64,000 nt of DNA from Holdemania sp. Marseille-P2844 (GCF_900120005.1 NZ_LT635451.1:124001-188000); one strand, 5' to 3'; shown: positions 25,630-34,904, numbered from the stretch's first letter. Translations and numbers: made by a program. Notes: generated from the letters alone by a model not told the origin.

Positions 25630-26940
25630 ATGTTTGCGAATAACAAAATGCGAGAAAACAGTGGACGTCTAATCAAGATCTATCGTGAACGAATGCATCA
25701 GGGATCTAAAGATAAACGTTTCAGCTGCAACGAATTTATTTTAGCGACCAGGGAACATCCTTTTTATGAAGTTGTTGAGGGTGAACCGGTTTGTTCCCGA
25801 GCTACATTAAATCGTTTAGAGCGGGGACAGATCATCAAAGATGATGAGTTATACGTCTTCTTCATTGAGAAACTGGGGTTTAAGGTCGATGACTTTCCGG
25901 GGGTGATGTCACAGGTTGAATTAATTAGTGCTGAATTATTTGAAGCTGTAGAACTGTATGATATTAGGAAAATAAAGGAAATTGATAATAAAATAGAAAC
26001 TCTATTCACTAAAGCTAAATCATATTTCTATTATAGTGATATTTATGAAGCATTTAAAATTATTATACAATACTATTTGTTTGCTGAATATCCTAATAGT
26101 GTGACTGCAGAAAGAATGTATTATACGAGTTTTTTATTAAGCTCAAAAATAGATGAAATACTTAAAAATATATTATTTGATTATTTTTTCTTTAGAGAAA
26201 TGAATATGTCTTACTCTGAGAAAATATCAGAACAATTAATTAGTTATAAAAATGGTTCACAAATTTCAACAATTTATATAGTTTTCTGGCTTATTTATAA
26301 AGAAAGGTTATTAGATGCCTTGCGCTATACTGAACTGGGAATCATTTATTTTACGCAATTAAATAGCATATATTATTTAGGTATTTTATATTATACGAAG
26401 GCATTGGCTTTGCATACAGGCAATAAAGATAATGTAAAAAATTACTTTGATCGATCTATAGAATATTTATCAAAATGTGGAGGTCGATTAGCTGAAAAAA
26501 AGCTCAAAGAAAATTATTTTAACGTAGGTTATCATTATTATTATGATAAGGATTATCTATTAGCCAAGGAATACTTTGAAAAGTTCTTAAGTTATAAGCC
26601 TAAGTTTACAGCTCATATTTTACATGTTTTAGAATGTTTTGAAGAATTAAATTTACCAACAGATACAGCGTTATTCAAGCAGATTCATTTAGAGGATCCC
26701 AATGATAATAGTACTTGTAAAATTTTTTATGAGTATTTTTCAATGAAAATTAATAATGCTTCTGCTAAAGAATTACAAAATTTTATCATGACGGATATTC
26801 ATAGATTATTGATAAATCAATATCGTTCAGAAAGCATTTTAAGCTATTTTAAGTCTGAATTATCAAAATTAGTAAAAATAACGAAAAAATATAAAGATAT
26901 TGATAGTTTCAATGATTTTACTTCGCATAAAATTGCTTGA
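25630..26940 (+). CDS. HTH-TPR regulator, RRNPP-like (Rgg/PlcR type)
   Basis: 436 aa. The N-terminal 90 residues form an XRE-like DNA-binding domain with an insertion (IKIYRERMHQGSKDKRFSCNEFILATREH...CSRATLNRLERGQIIKDDELYVFFIEKLGF). The remaining 340 residues are helical, aromatic-rich and TPR-like (NYFNVGYHYYYDKDYLLAKEYFEKFLSYKP). RRNPP regulators are cytoplasmic and bind re-imported peptides through such repeats. The next gene encodes a small secreted peptide. Much more AT-rich than neighbours, suggesting acquisition. Strong ribosome site TTGGAGGGGG. Confidence 0.65.
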   Translation: MFANNKMRENSGRLIKIYRERMHQGSKDKRFSCNEFILATREHPFYEVVEGEPVCSRATLNRLERGQIIKDDELYVFFIEKLGFKVDDFPGVMSQVELISAELFEAVELYDIRKIKEIDNKIETLFTKAKSYFYYSDIYEAFKIIIQYYLFAEYPNSVTAERMYYTSFLLSSKIDEILKNILFDYFFFREMNMSYSEKISEQLISYKNGSQISTIYIVFWLIYKERLLDALRYTELGIIYFTQLNSIYYLGILYYTKALALHTGNKDNVKNYFDRSIEYLSKCGGRLAEKKLKENYFNVGYHYYYDKDYLLAKEYFEKFLSYKPKFTAHILHVLECFEELNLPTDTALFKQIHLEDPNDNSTCKIFYEYFSMKINNASAKELQNFIMTDIHRLLINQYRSESILSYFKSELSKLVKITKKYKDIDSFNDFTSHKIA

Positions 26941-26980
26941 TATGTAAAGATTTCATGATTCAAATATTCTGACTTTTGAA

Positions 26981-27021
26981 ATGTAACAAAAACATATTAA
27001 ATGCGATTTTCATTATATAAT
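26981..27021 (+). promoter_or_regulatory. candidate regulated promoter of the peptide gene
   Basis: -10 TATAAT at 27016-27021 with no good -35 at the expected place. The inverted repeat ATGT-N7-ACAT (26981-26995) sits over and just upstream of the -35 position, as an activator site would. Confidence 0.45.
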
Positions 27022-27043
27022 AAGACCGTTGAAAGGAGGAAAT

Positions 27044-27205
27044 ATGAAGAAAGTATTGTTAAGCGCATTAGCTTTAGTAGCGTTATGCGTATTGTGTACA
27101 CCAGTGAGTGCTGAAGAAACAGACCCAGAAGGTTGCTCTGTTGAACATCCAGAATTGTGCATTGAACCAGCGGGTTGCACAGCACCAGATTGCATGTTTG
27201 GTTAA
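27044..27205 (+). CDS. small secreted Cys-rich peptide precursor, candidate signal peptide of the TPR regulator
   Basis: 53 aa, very strong ribosome site GAAAGGAGG. The N-terminus MKKVLLSALALVALCVLCTP is a classic signal peptide, cleavage likely after VSA (residue 23). The predicted mature part is about 30 residues, acidic, with Cys at 31, 39, 45 and 50, ending APDCMFG. It lies 103 bp after the regulator on the same strand. It could be a pheromone precursor like PapR; a small bacteriocin or another secreted peptide is an alternative. Confidence 0.7.
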   Translation: MKKVLLSALALVALCVLCTPVSAEETDPEGCSVEHPELCIEPAGCTAPDCMFG

Positions 27206-27218
27206 TCTATAGATTAAC
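27201..27218. repeat. perfect 18-bp palindrome at the peptide-gene stop
   Basis: GTTAATCTATAGATTAAC overlaps the TAA stop; no T run follows, so it is not a typical terminator. Possible mRNA-stabilising hairpin or protein site. Confidence 0.5.
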
Positions 27219-27458
27219 TGAATTGCATAAAATCAACAACAATGTTTATTATGGCGAAGTAATGGGGGCTTCATTCTACGGGAAAACGAGTGAACGAAAC
27301 AAGGTAGAAGAACTAAGTTGCAGAAACATAATAAACCGGACCGCTACAGTGAGAATAAAAACATAATCGATATTTATTTGATGTCTTGCTTGTAGAAAAA
27401 TGATAAAAATTGGTGAGTGATCGGTCTATTTATAGGTGCAAAACCGGTCGCAGGCAGT

Positions 27459-27502
27459 GATGGAGAATCTGATAGGGAGTCGGATTCTCCATCGTTTTTT
27501 TG
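27459..27502 (+). terminator. terminator downstream of the peptide locus
   Basis: Stem GATGGAGAATC with GATTCTCCATC, 13-nt loop, then GTTTTTTT. The stretch between the palindrome and this hairpin (27219-27458) holds no supported gene. Confidence 0.85.
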
Positions 27503-27554
27503 TGTTTCGACAAAATTTTGAAGCGCGGACTGTTATATTGATCGGGGTGAGAAG

Positions 27555-27899
27555 ATGATTAGAGGATATATGATCCGCGATGAGTTTATTTCTGTTATGA
27601 AAAACAGTACGTCGGTTCTTGGCTGGATGGAAAATCGTGATGAATATCAAGCTCAGCTTGACGCGATCCTGATCTCGCCGGATGTCATTTTTCAGCAGCT
27701 GAAGACACGCTTTCAATATCGTGATGATATGTTTCTGGTACCGGATAAAATAACTTATTATAACTCGCTGACACAGCGGACGAGCACGCTCGAAAAAGAA
27801 CAATGGCATCTGGTTCTCTCAGATAAGGCGGAATACCCGTTTCTGTATGAATTGAAACAGCTGCGGGGGACATTGGTTCTGACGGAAATAGACTTGTAA
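27555..27899 (+). CDS. hypothetical protein, 114 aa
   Basis: Soluble helical protein I cannot assign (ISVMKNSTSVLGWMENRDEYQAQLDAILISPDVIFQQLKTRF...). ATG has GGGGTGAGAAG upstream. Codon use is like the host genes. It is followed by yneF after 57 nt. Confidence 0.65.
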   Translation: MIRGYMIRDEFISVMKNSTSVLGWMENRDEYQAQLDAILISPDVIFQQLKTRFQYRDDMFLVPDKITYYNSLTQRTSTLEKEQWHLVLSDKAEYPFLYELKQLRGTLVLTEIDL

Positions 27900-27956
27900 A
27901 ATAGATTGAAAAACGATACAATAAATACGATAATCACAGAGATAGGTGGTGTAATA

Positions 27957-28172
27957 ATGGGAAACGCATTCTTGAGTTCAATCGGATTTCTGATTTTGGG
28001 ACTGGTTATCGGTGGTGGATTAGGTTTCTTCTTCACGCGCCGTTATTTTGAAAAGCAGTTGAAGGAACATCCTCCAGTCAATGAGAAGATGATTCGCGCC
28101 ATGTTCCTGCAGATGGGACGGAAGCCGTCCGAAGCTCAGATCCGGGCTATCATGAAGTCCATGGGACAGTAA
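27957..28172 (+). CDS. yneF: YneF-family (UPF0154) membrane protein
   Basis: 71 aa, one N-terminal transmembrane helix with Gly-rich exit (LGLVIGGGLGFFFTRRYFEKQL), then NPPVNE-like and the conserved RAMFLQMGRKPSEAQIRAIMKSM. Widely conserved in Bacillota, function unknown. ATG 27957 follows ATAGGTGG. Confidence 0.9.
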   Translation: MGNAFLSSIGFLILGLVIGGGLGFFFTRRYFEKQLKEHPPVNEKMIRAMFLQMGRKPSEAQIRAIMKSMGQ

Positions 28173-28201
28173 CTCAACATTGGGAAGAAGGAAATAAAAA
28201 G

Positions 28202-28245
28202 CTGATAAGCAGGGGACAGGATCGCCGGACTTATCAGTTTTTTTA
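28202..28245 (+). terminator. terminator after yneF
   Basis: CTGATAAG (28202-28209) and CTTATCAG (28230-28237), then TTTTTTTATTT. Confidence 0.85.
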
Positions 28246-28327
28246 TTTGACTCAGGTGACGGGAACATGACTAAACTGTAAGGCTGCAAGCAGGATCTGC
28301 GTGGTATAATGCGGACAGGTGATAAAG

Positions 28328-29041
28328 ATGAAATGGATAAAGCGTTTCGTGCTTGTTCTGCTCACGCTGCTTGTGATCGGCGGGGGATGGCTGACGGCTT
28401 CAGGCTATCAGCGATATAAAGAAGCGATCGCCGAAATGCCGCTGGCGGATAAGATCGAAGAAGTGAAACAACGCGAAGATTATATGCCGCTGGATCAGAT
28501 CAGTCCGGATTTTGTGAATGCGGTCGTCGCGGTGGAGGATCGGCGGTTTTATACCCGACAGGGAATTGATGTAATTTCTCTGGGCCGGGCATTGCTGACA
28601 AATCTGATCTCCGGCGAGCTCAAGGAAGGCGGCAGCACGATTCCTCAGCAGCTGGCGAAAAACCTGTATTTTACGCATAAACCGTCCTTGACGCGGAAAA
28701 TCGCAGAAGTGTTTTTTCTCTATGATCTGGAAGCGGCCTACTCCAAAGATGAGATTCTTTCTTTTTATGTCAACGTCATCTATTACGGCGACGGGCATTA
28801 CGGCATTGCTCAGGCCAGCCGCGGATATTTCAACAAGGAACCTTCCGAGCTGACGTTGGCGGAAGCGACCTTACTGGCAGGATTGCCGCAGTCACCAAGC
28901 CGCTATCAGCTCAGTTCCGGCAAAGATCTGGCGCTGCATCGTCAGCAGCAGGTTTTGGAAGCGATGCAGGCGGTCGGCTTGATCGACGCGGCGCAAAGTC
29001 AGGCTGCTTTGGAATGGTCATCCAACTATTTGGGTATGTGA
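28328..29041 (+). CDS. mtgA: monofunctional biosynthetic peptidoglycan transglycosylase (GT51)
   Basis: 237-aa membrane-anchored glycosyltransferase that polymerises lipid II glycan chains. N-terminal transmembrane helix (6-26), then motif 1 VAVEDRRFYTRQGID with the catalytic Glu, motif 2 GGSTIPQQLAKNLYF, motif 3 RKIAEVFFLYDLEAAYSKDEIL, and motif 4 YYGDGHYGIAQASRGYF. No transpeptidase domain. ATG 28328 follows AGGTGA. Confidence 0.93.
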   Translation: MKWIKRFVLVLLTLLVIGGGWLTASGYQRYKEAIAEMPLADKIEEVKQREDYMPLDQISPDFVNAVVAVEDRRFYTRQGIDVISLGRALLTNLISGELKEGGSTIPQQLAKNLYFTHKPSLTRKIAEVFFLYDLEAAYSKDEILSFYVNVIYYGDGHYGIAQASRGYFNKEPSELTLAEATLLAGLPQSPSRYQLSSGKDLALHRQQQVLEAMQAVGLIDAAQSQAALEWSSNYLGM

Positions 29042-29147
29042 TTGAATAATTTATTACACCTTTCTTAAATTGACATGAAGCATTCCTTAATCCTCTATCT
29101 ATTTAAAGCCGGGATCGGTATAATCAAGATAGTAGGAGGTTCTGTCT

Positions 29148-29561
29148 ATGAAAAGGTCAATTTTGCCTTTCTTGTTTTTCTGCGTATTTCTGTTGAGCGC
29201 AGGATGCGGCAGCCAGCCTGAAAACGCGGCGACGGCCTCGGAGTATTCCGTAAAATCACAGGCCGAAATCAGCGTCAGCAACGATGGATTTCCAATTTCG
29301 ATCAGCAATCTGCTGGATCGGTTTAAGACCTATGATTTTTATGAAACGTTAAATCTGGAAACGGTCAGCGCCGAGCAGATCGGCTCGCTCGCGGAGTCAG
29401 ATGCGACTTTATATATTGTTGAAGGATCCGCAGAGGTTCGTGAAGAAAAAGTGCTGGACACCGATTATCATATCTATTATTACGATCAGCTGATGATCAT
29501 TTATAATGGTGCGAACGATGTGATTCTCCAGGCGTTGAATGAACAGCTCAACGGCGAATGA
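29148..29561 (+). CDS. small lipoprotein
   Basis: 137 aa. Signal peptide MKRSILPFLFFCVFLLSAGC with lipobox LSAGC (Cys 20), then an acidic domain of about 100 residues with no recognised family. AGGAGG lies 7 nt before ATG; a TATAAT is at 29119-29124. Likely surface-exposed. Confidence 0.75.
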   Translation: MKRSILPFLFFCVFLLSAGCGSQPENAATASEYSVKSQAEISVSNDGFPISISNLLDRFKTYDFYETLNLETVSAEQIGSLAESDATLYIVEGSAEVREEKVLDTDYHIYYYDQLMIIYNGANDVILQALNEQLNGE

Positions 29562-29590
29562 CAGGCATTGAATCGACGATAAAATAAAAA

Positions 29591-29619
29591 CTCGCTTTCA
29601 GATGAAAACGAGCTTTTTT
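29591..29619. terminator. bidirectional terminator between the lipoprotein gene and plsY
   Basis: CTCGCTTTC-AGAT-GAAAACGAG stem-loop with A run before and CTTTTTT after; lies between converging genes. Confidence 0.8.
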
Positions 29620-29634
29620 CAGATTGATCGTCAG

Positions 29635-30240
29635 TTACATCCAGGAGATTTTCTTTTCCTCATGGCTGCGGATGCGTTCGATATTCGCTTTGTGACGGTA
29701 GGTGACAAATGCCCAGAGAATCCAGATGGAAGCGGTGATCATGAGATTGGACTGGGTCAGCGTCGTGATCAGCGCCGCGCTGGCGATGCCGATGATGGAG
29801 GACAGCGATACCATCTTCCAGATCTTCAAGGTGATCATGAAGATCACAAACGGGATCACAAACATCTGGATCGGTTCATGGGTGACGAACAGGCCGGTGG
29901 CCAACAGATAGCCAAACGTTGTCGCGACCGCCTTGCCGCCCTTGAAATTGGCGAAGATCGGGAAGCAATGCCCCGCGCAGCAGCACATGCCGGCGTAGAC
30001 CGCAGCCTCCGGAACAAACAAGACGCACAGGCCAACAACGAAGAAGGCTTTCAAACCATCCAGCACAATCACGGTGACGCCGGCCTTTTTTCCCAGCACG
30101 CGGCCGGCGTTGGTGCCGCCCAGATTGCCGGAGCCAAAATTACGAACGTCGGTTTTATAGAAGACTTTGCCGATGACTAACGCCCAGGGGATCGATCCGA
30201 AAAGATAACCCAGGACCATCGCAAAAAGAATTTTAATCAT
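29635..30240 (-). CDS. plsY: acyl-phosphate:glycerol-3-phosphate acyltransferase PlsY
   Basis: 201-aa polytopic membrane enzyme making lysophosphatidic acid in phospholipid synthesis. Motif 1 YLFGSIPWALVIGK, glycine-rich motif NFGSGNLGGTNAGRVLG, and motif 3 GHCFPIFANFKGGKAVATTFG are all present. It is divergent from parE, a conserved Bacillota arrangement. Confidence 0.95.
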   Translation of the reverse strand: MIKILFAMVLGYLFGSIPWALVIGKVFYKTDVRNFGSGNLGGTNAGRVLGKKAGVTVIVLDGLKAFFVVGLCVLFVPEAAVYAGMCCCAGHCFPIFANFKGGKAVATTFGYLLATGLFVTHEPIQMFVIPFVIFMITLKIWKMVSLSSIIGIASAALITTLTQSNLMITASIWILWAFVTYRHKANIERIRSHEEKKISWM

Positions 30241-30435
30241 TTCCTCTTCACTCCTTCGCCCCTATTTTATCATAAAAACCGAGCGCGTAAACTTTTATTT
30301 TAAGCCGTTTTTGTGTATAATCTAATCTATGGCGGATTGGAATGAAGGCGGCGGGGAAAGGCTAAACTCAGGAAAATCAAGCTGAAACGGAAAGGAGAAA
30401 GAGTAGGATTTTTTCTTCTCTAATCGTAATAAAAG

Positions 30436-32358
30436 ATGGCAAAAACACAGAAATATGATGAGAATTCAATTCAGATCCTGGAAGGATTGGAAGCGGTCAG
30501 AAAACGTCCGGGGATGTATATCGGATCGACAGATTCGCGCGGCCTGCATCATCTGGTCTGGGAAACGGTCGACAATGCGATTGACGAAGCGCTCAACGGC
30601 TTCGGCAAGAAAATAACGATCACGCTGGAAAAGTGCGGCGCGGTCTGCGTTGAGGATGAGGGTCGCGGGATGCCGATCGGCATGCATGCCAGCGGTGTTC
30701 CGACGATTCAGGTTATTTTTACCGTCCTGCATGCGGGCGGCAAGTTTTCCTCCGAAGGAGGGTATAAGACCTCCGGCGGTCTGCACGGCGTCGGCGCCTC
30801 GGTCGTCAACGCTTTAAGTGAATGGGTTGAGGTGACGGTCTGTCAGGAAGGACAGATGGTTTCCATGCGTTTTGAGGATGGCGGCAAGAAGATCGGCAAG
30901 CTCGAAAAGCTTGGCAAAAGCACCAAAACCGGCAGTAAGATCCGGTTCATGCCGGACAAGCGGATCTTCTCGACGATCGAATTCAATGCCGGCTTGATCT
31001 GCGAGCGGGCACGGGAAAACGCGTTCTTATTGAAGAATATCACGATGGTCGTGAAGGACGAACGTTCCGGCAAGACGGAAACGTTCCATTACGAAGACGG
31101 CTTAAAGGCTTTTCTGGAGTATCTGCATGAGGATCGGACGGTGCTGCATGATCCGGTTGTGTTTACCGGAATGGCGAATGACATCGAGGTACAGTGCGCG
31201 TTCCAGTATACGGATGATTATCAGGAAAGCATGGTTTCCTTTGTCAACCTTGTCCGCACCAAGGATGGGGGCACGCATGAAATGGGTTTCCGATCGGCGT
31301 TCACCAAGGCGTTTAACGATTATGCGCGGAAGCTCGGTTTGTTAAAAGAGAAAGATAAAAACTTTGAAGGCAGCGACGTGCGCGAAGGTCTGACCTCGAT
31401 CGTGTCGGTGTCGATTCCGGAAAATCTGCTTCAGTTTGAAGGTCAGACCAAAGGCAAGCTGGGGACCGCGGAAGCGAAGAGTGCGGTCGAGAGCCTTGTC
31501 GGCGATAAGCTGAGCTTCTATCTGGAAGAAAACAAAGAGCTTTCGACGATGCTGATCAAGAAGATGCAGAAGGCGTCGCAGGCCCGGGAAGCGGCGCGGA
31601 AAGCGCGTGAAGAAGCGCGGAAGGGCAAGAAGGCCGGCAAAAGTGAAAAGGTGCTTTCCGGCAAGCTGGCGCCGGCTCAGTCCAAGGATGCGACCCGCAA
31701 AGAATTATTCTTAGTGGAAGGCGATTCCGCCGGTGGTTCCGCCAAGCAGGGCCGCGATTCCAAGTACCAGGCGATTCTGCCGCTGCGCGGTAAGGTGCTG
31801 AATACGGAAAAGGCGGGACTGGCAGAGATTGAAAAGAACGAAGAATTGAATACGATCGTCCATGCCCTGGGCGCGGGGATCGGTTCCGGCTTCGATTACT
31901 CCGACAGCAATTACAACAAAATCATCATCATGACCGATGCCGATACCGACGGCGCGCACATTCAGGTGCTGCTCTTGACGTTCTTTTACCGCTACATGCG
32001 GCAGTTGATCGAGCATGGCATGGTTTACATCGCCCTGCCGCCGTTATATAAGGTGACCAAGGGCAAGCAGCTGCGCTACGCCTACACTGATGAGGAGCTG
32101 GACGAGGTGAAGCAGCAGTGGGGCAAGGTCGAGATTCAGCGCTACAAAGGTTTGGGCGAAATGAACGCGTCCCAGCTGTGGGAAACGACAATGGACCCTG
32201 AAACCCGGACGCTGATTCAGGTTTCGATTGAAGACGCGGTGCAGGCGGAGCGCAATGTTTCCATTTTGATGGGCGACAAGGCCAATCTGCGCCGTACCTG
32301 GATTGAGCAGCACGTCGCGTTTACGTTGGAAGATACGTTTAAGGTGGAACAGAAATGA
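30436..32358 (+). CDS. parE: DNA topoisomerase IV subunit B
   Basis: 640-aa ATPase subunit. GHKL motifs VDNAIDEAL, DEGRGMPIG and GGLHGVGASVVNALS; Toprim motifs LVEGDSAGGSAKQGRD and MTDADTDGAHI; C-terminal RYKGLGEMNASQLWETTMDP. The start lacks an adjacent strong ribosome site; AAAGGAG is 40 nt upstream with a short hairpin between. Overlaps parC by 4 nt. Confidence 0.96.
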   Translation: MAKTQKYDENSIQILEGLEAVRKRPGMYIGSTDSRGLHHLVWETVDNAIDEALNGFGKKITITLEKCGAVCVEDEGRGMPIGMHASGVPTIQVIFTVLHAGGKFSSEGGYKTSGGLHGVGASVVNALSEWVEVTVCQEGQMVSMRFEDGGKKIGKLEKLGKSTKTGSKIRFMPDKRIFSTIEFNAGLICERARENAFLLKNITMVVKDERSGKTETFHYEDGLKAFLEYLHEDRTVLHDPVVFTGMANDIEVQCAFQYTDDYQESMVSFVNLVRTKDGGTHEMGFRSAFTKAFNDYARKLGLLKEKDKNFEGSDVREGLTSIVSVSIPENLLQFEGQTKGKLGTAEAKSAVESLVGDKLSFYLEENKELSTMLIKKMQKASQAREAARKAREEARKGKKAGKSEKVLSGKLAPAQSKDATRKELFLVEGDSAGGSAKQGRDSKYQAILPLRGKVLNTEKAGLAEIEKNEELNTIVHALGAGIGSGFDYSDSNYNKIIIMTDADTDGAHIQVLLLTFFYRYMRQLIEHGMVYIALPPLYKVTKGKQLRYAYTDEELDEVKQQWGKVEIQRYKGLGEMNASQLWETTMDPETRTLIQVSIEDAVQAERNVSILMGDKANLRRTWIEQHVAFTLEDTFKVEQK

Positions 32359-34904
32359 AGAAGAAAGAAAATACAGCGCCGGTCAAAGAACCCAGCCTGG
32401 TGATTTCTCCGTTAGAGGACATCATGGGCGAGCGGTTTGGCCGCTATTCCAAATATATTATTCAGGAACGCGCGCTGCCGGATGCCCGCGATGGGCTGAA
32501 GCCGGTTCAGCGGCGGATTCTGTACGCGATGTATCATGATGGCAACACGTTTGATCATCAGCACCGCAAATCGGCGAAAACCGTCGGTCTGGTCATCGGT
32601 AATTACCATCCTCACGGCGACAGCTCGGTTTACGACGCGATGGTGCGGATGTCGCAGGATTGGAAGATCCGCATGCCTTTGATCGATATGCATGGCAACA
32701 ATGGTTCGATCGACGACGACCCGGCGGCGGCGATGCGATATACCGAAGCACGGCTGGCGAAAATCGCCGGAACGATGCTGGAGGATATCGACAAGGACAC
32801 GGTCCTGTTCGCGCCGAACTTCGACGATACGGAGAATGAACCGACCGTCCTGCCGGCCCGCTTTCCGGTTCTGCTGGTCAACGGAGCGACGGGAATCGCG
32901 GCGGGTTACGCGACCAACATCCCGCCGCACAATCTGAGCGAAGTGATCGACGCGGCGATCTACCGGATGCAGCGGCCGAAGTGTTCGCTGGAGGAACTGA
33001 TGGAAATCCTGCCGGGACCGGACTTTCCGACCGGCGGTATCGTCATGGGCAAAAAAGGGATTGTCGATGCCTTCACCACCGGCAAGGGCCGGATTGTCAT
33101 CCGCGCCCGCACGGAGATCGTCACGGGCAAGACATGCAATCAGATTATTATCCGGGAAATTCCCTATGAAGTCGTCAAATCGTCGATGGTCCGCAAAATG
33201 GACGATATCCGGCTTTCCCGCGAAATTGAAGGGATTATGGATATCCGCGACGAAACGGACCGGACTGGTCTGCGGATTGTCATCGACGTCAAAAAGGATG
33301 CCGATCCCAATGTAATCCTGAATTATTTCTATAAAAACACAGATTTACAGATCTATTACAGCTACAACATGGTGTCGATCGTCAACAAGCGTCCGGTTCA
33401 GATGGGCTTGATCGGGATGTTGGACGCCTTCATCGCGCACCGTGAGGAGGTCGTGCTGCGCCGCAGCCGTTACCTTTATAATAAGATGGAGGAACGTTGC
33501 CACATCTTAGAGGGCTTGATGAAAGCCGTGTCGATCATGGACGAGGTGATCGCCGTCATCCGGCAGTCGAAGGATAAGGGCGACGCCAAGCGCAATCTGA
33601 CGGAATCGTTTGGTTTCAGTGAAACCCAGGCCGAAGCGATCGTCACCCTGCGGCTGTATCGTTTGACGTCGACCGATATCGTGGCGCTGCGGGAGGAATT
33701 TGCGCAGTTAGTCAACGAGATGGAAATGCTGAAAACGATTTTGGAAAGTGAGACTGTCTTAAAGAGCGTTCTGATCAAGGAACTGCGCGAGATCAAAAAG
33801 GAATATGCCGACCCGCGCCGCAGCGAGATTCAGGCGGAGGTTGAGGAAATCGTCATTGATAAGACCGCGATGATTCCTAACGAACGCGTCATGATCACCG
33901 CATCCCGCGATGGGTATGTCAAACGGGTATCGCTGCGTTCCTACGGGGCCAGCGACAACGCGATGACCGGCTTGAAGGAAGGCGACGTGCTCGTTGGACA
34001 GCTGGAAGTCGATACGCTTGACACGCTGTTGTTGTTCACAAGCAAGGGTAACTACGCGTATCTGCCGGTGTATCAGATCGACGAAGCGAAGTGGAAGGAC
34101 GTCGGCTCGCATATGAATAAATATGTCAGCATTGACGGCGACGATAAAATCATCAATGCGATTGTCGTCAAAAACTTCTCCAGCTACGCCTGGATTGTGA
34201 CCGTCAGCCGGCGCGGACAGGTCAAGAAAACGCCGATCAGTCAGTGGCAGGTGCAGCGCAACAACAAGATGATGACCGCGATGAATCTCAAGAAAGACGA
34301 TGAGATGATGCGGGCGTTCGTCGTGTATGCGCACGAGGATCTGATCATGATCAGCCGCAGCGGCTGGATCAGCCGGTATTCCTCGGATCTGGTACCGGCC
34401 AACGGCACCAAGTCGCAGGGCGTCAAGGCGCTGAATCTGGCGAAGGACGACACGCTGGCGGCGGCCTGCAGCTACAGCGACGAACGTCAGAGCCTGTGGG
34501 TATTGTCGGATAAGGGCAATATGAAACGGATCAAGATGAGCGACATCAACGTCACCGGGCGTCCGGTCAAAGGCGAAATCGTTGTGAAGCGGCTGAAGAC
34601 CAACCCTTATCATATCGCCTACTGCCAATGCGTGCAGCCGTATGACAGTCTGATGCTGATGGATCCGCAGCTGCAGATTCTTCAGGCGAAAGACGTGCCG
34701 ATGATGAGCCGGGAAGCCACCTTCTCCACACCGCTGGAACTGAAAAAGGACTGGGGTCTGATTAAGGGGATTGAGGAAGTGCGGATTGTCGATCATCCGG
34801 TCGGCGAGGACGAAATTCCGTTTGAAGACTATGATGAAGAATCGGAAGCGGATGAAAAAGTCCATTCCGATATTGAAATGATGAGTTTGTTTGAAGAAGA
34901 ATAA
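32355..34904 (+). CDS. parC: DNA topoisomerase IV subunit A
   Basis: 849-aa cleavage subunit. It shows the catalytic Tyr in AMRYTEARL and the quinolone-binding region HPHGDSSVYDAMVRMSQDWK, with Ser and Asp at the positions usually Ser and Glu or Asp. The C-terminal beta-pinwheel is well preserved, and the tail is acidic (residues about 820-849). Translationally coupled to parE and followed by a strong terminator. Confidence 0.96.
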   Translation: MKKKENTAPVKEPSLVISPLEDIMGERFGRYSKYIIQERALPDARDGLKPVQRRILYAMYHDGNTFDHQHRKSAKTVGLVIGNYHPHGDSSVYDAMVRMSQDWKIRMPLIDMHGNNGSIDDDPAAAMRYTEARLAKIAGTMLEDIDKDTVLFAPNFDDTENEPTVLPARFPVLLVNGATGIAAGYATNIPPHNLSEVIDAAIYRMQRPKCSLEELMEILPGPDFPTGGIVMGKKGIVDAFTTGKGRIVIRARTEIVTGKTCNQIIIREIPYEVVKSSMVRKMDDIRLSREIEGIMDIRDETDRTGLRIVIDVKKDADPNVILNYFYKNTDLQIYYSYNMVSIVNKRPVQMGLIGMLDAFIAHREEVVLRRSRYLYNKMEERCHILEGLMKAVSIMDEVIAVIRQSKDKGDAKRNLTESFGFSETQAEAIVTLRLYRLTSTDIVALREEFAQLVNEMEMLKTILESETVLKSVLIKELREIKKEYADPRRSEIQAEVEEIVIDKTAMIPNERVMITASRDGYVKRVSLRSYGASDNAMTGLKEGDVLVGQLEVDTLDTLLLFTSKGNYAYLPVYQIDEAKWKDVGSHMNKYVSIDGDDKIINAIVVKNFSSYAWIVTVSRRGQVKKTPISQWQVQRNNKMMTAMNLKKDDEMMRAFVVYAHEDLIMISRSGWISRYSSDLVPANGTKSQGVKALNLAKDDTLAAACSYSDERQSLWVLSDKGNMKRIKMSDINVTGRPVKGEIVVKRLKTNPYHIAYCQCVQPYDSLMLMDPQLQILQAKDVPMMSREATFSTPLELKKDWGLIKGIEEVRIVDHPVGEDEIPFEDYDEESEADEKVHSDIEMMSLFEEE

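Noticed and set aside
27175-27366. 63-codon frame overlapping the peptide gene
   Set aside because: No ribosome site and an unlikely TTG start; the peptide frame has a strong site and signal peptide instead.
29070-29124. TTGACA (29070) and TATAAT (29119) as one promoter of the lipoprotein gene
   Set aside because: They are 43 bp apart, far too much for a single promoter; only the TATAAT could be used, with another -35.
33759-34865. 368-codon minus-strand frame inside parC
   Set aside because: Antisense to the conserved beta-pinwheel of ParC; composition is His/Asp/Arg-rich as expected for shadow frames.
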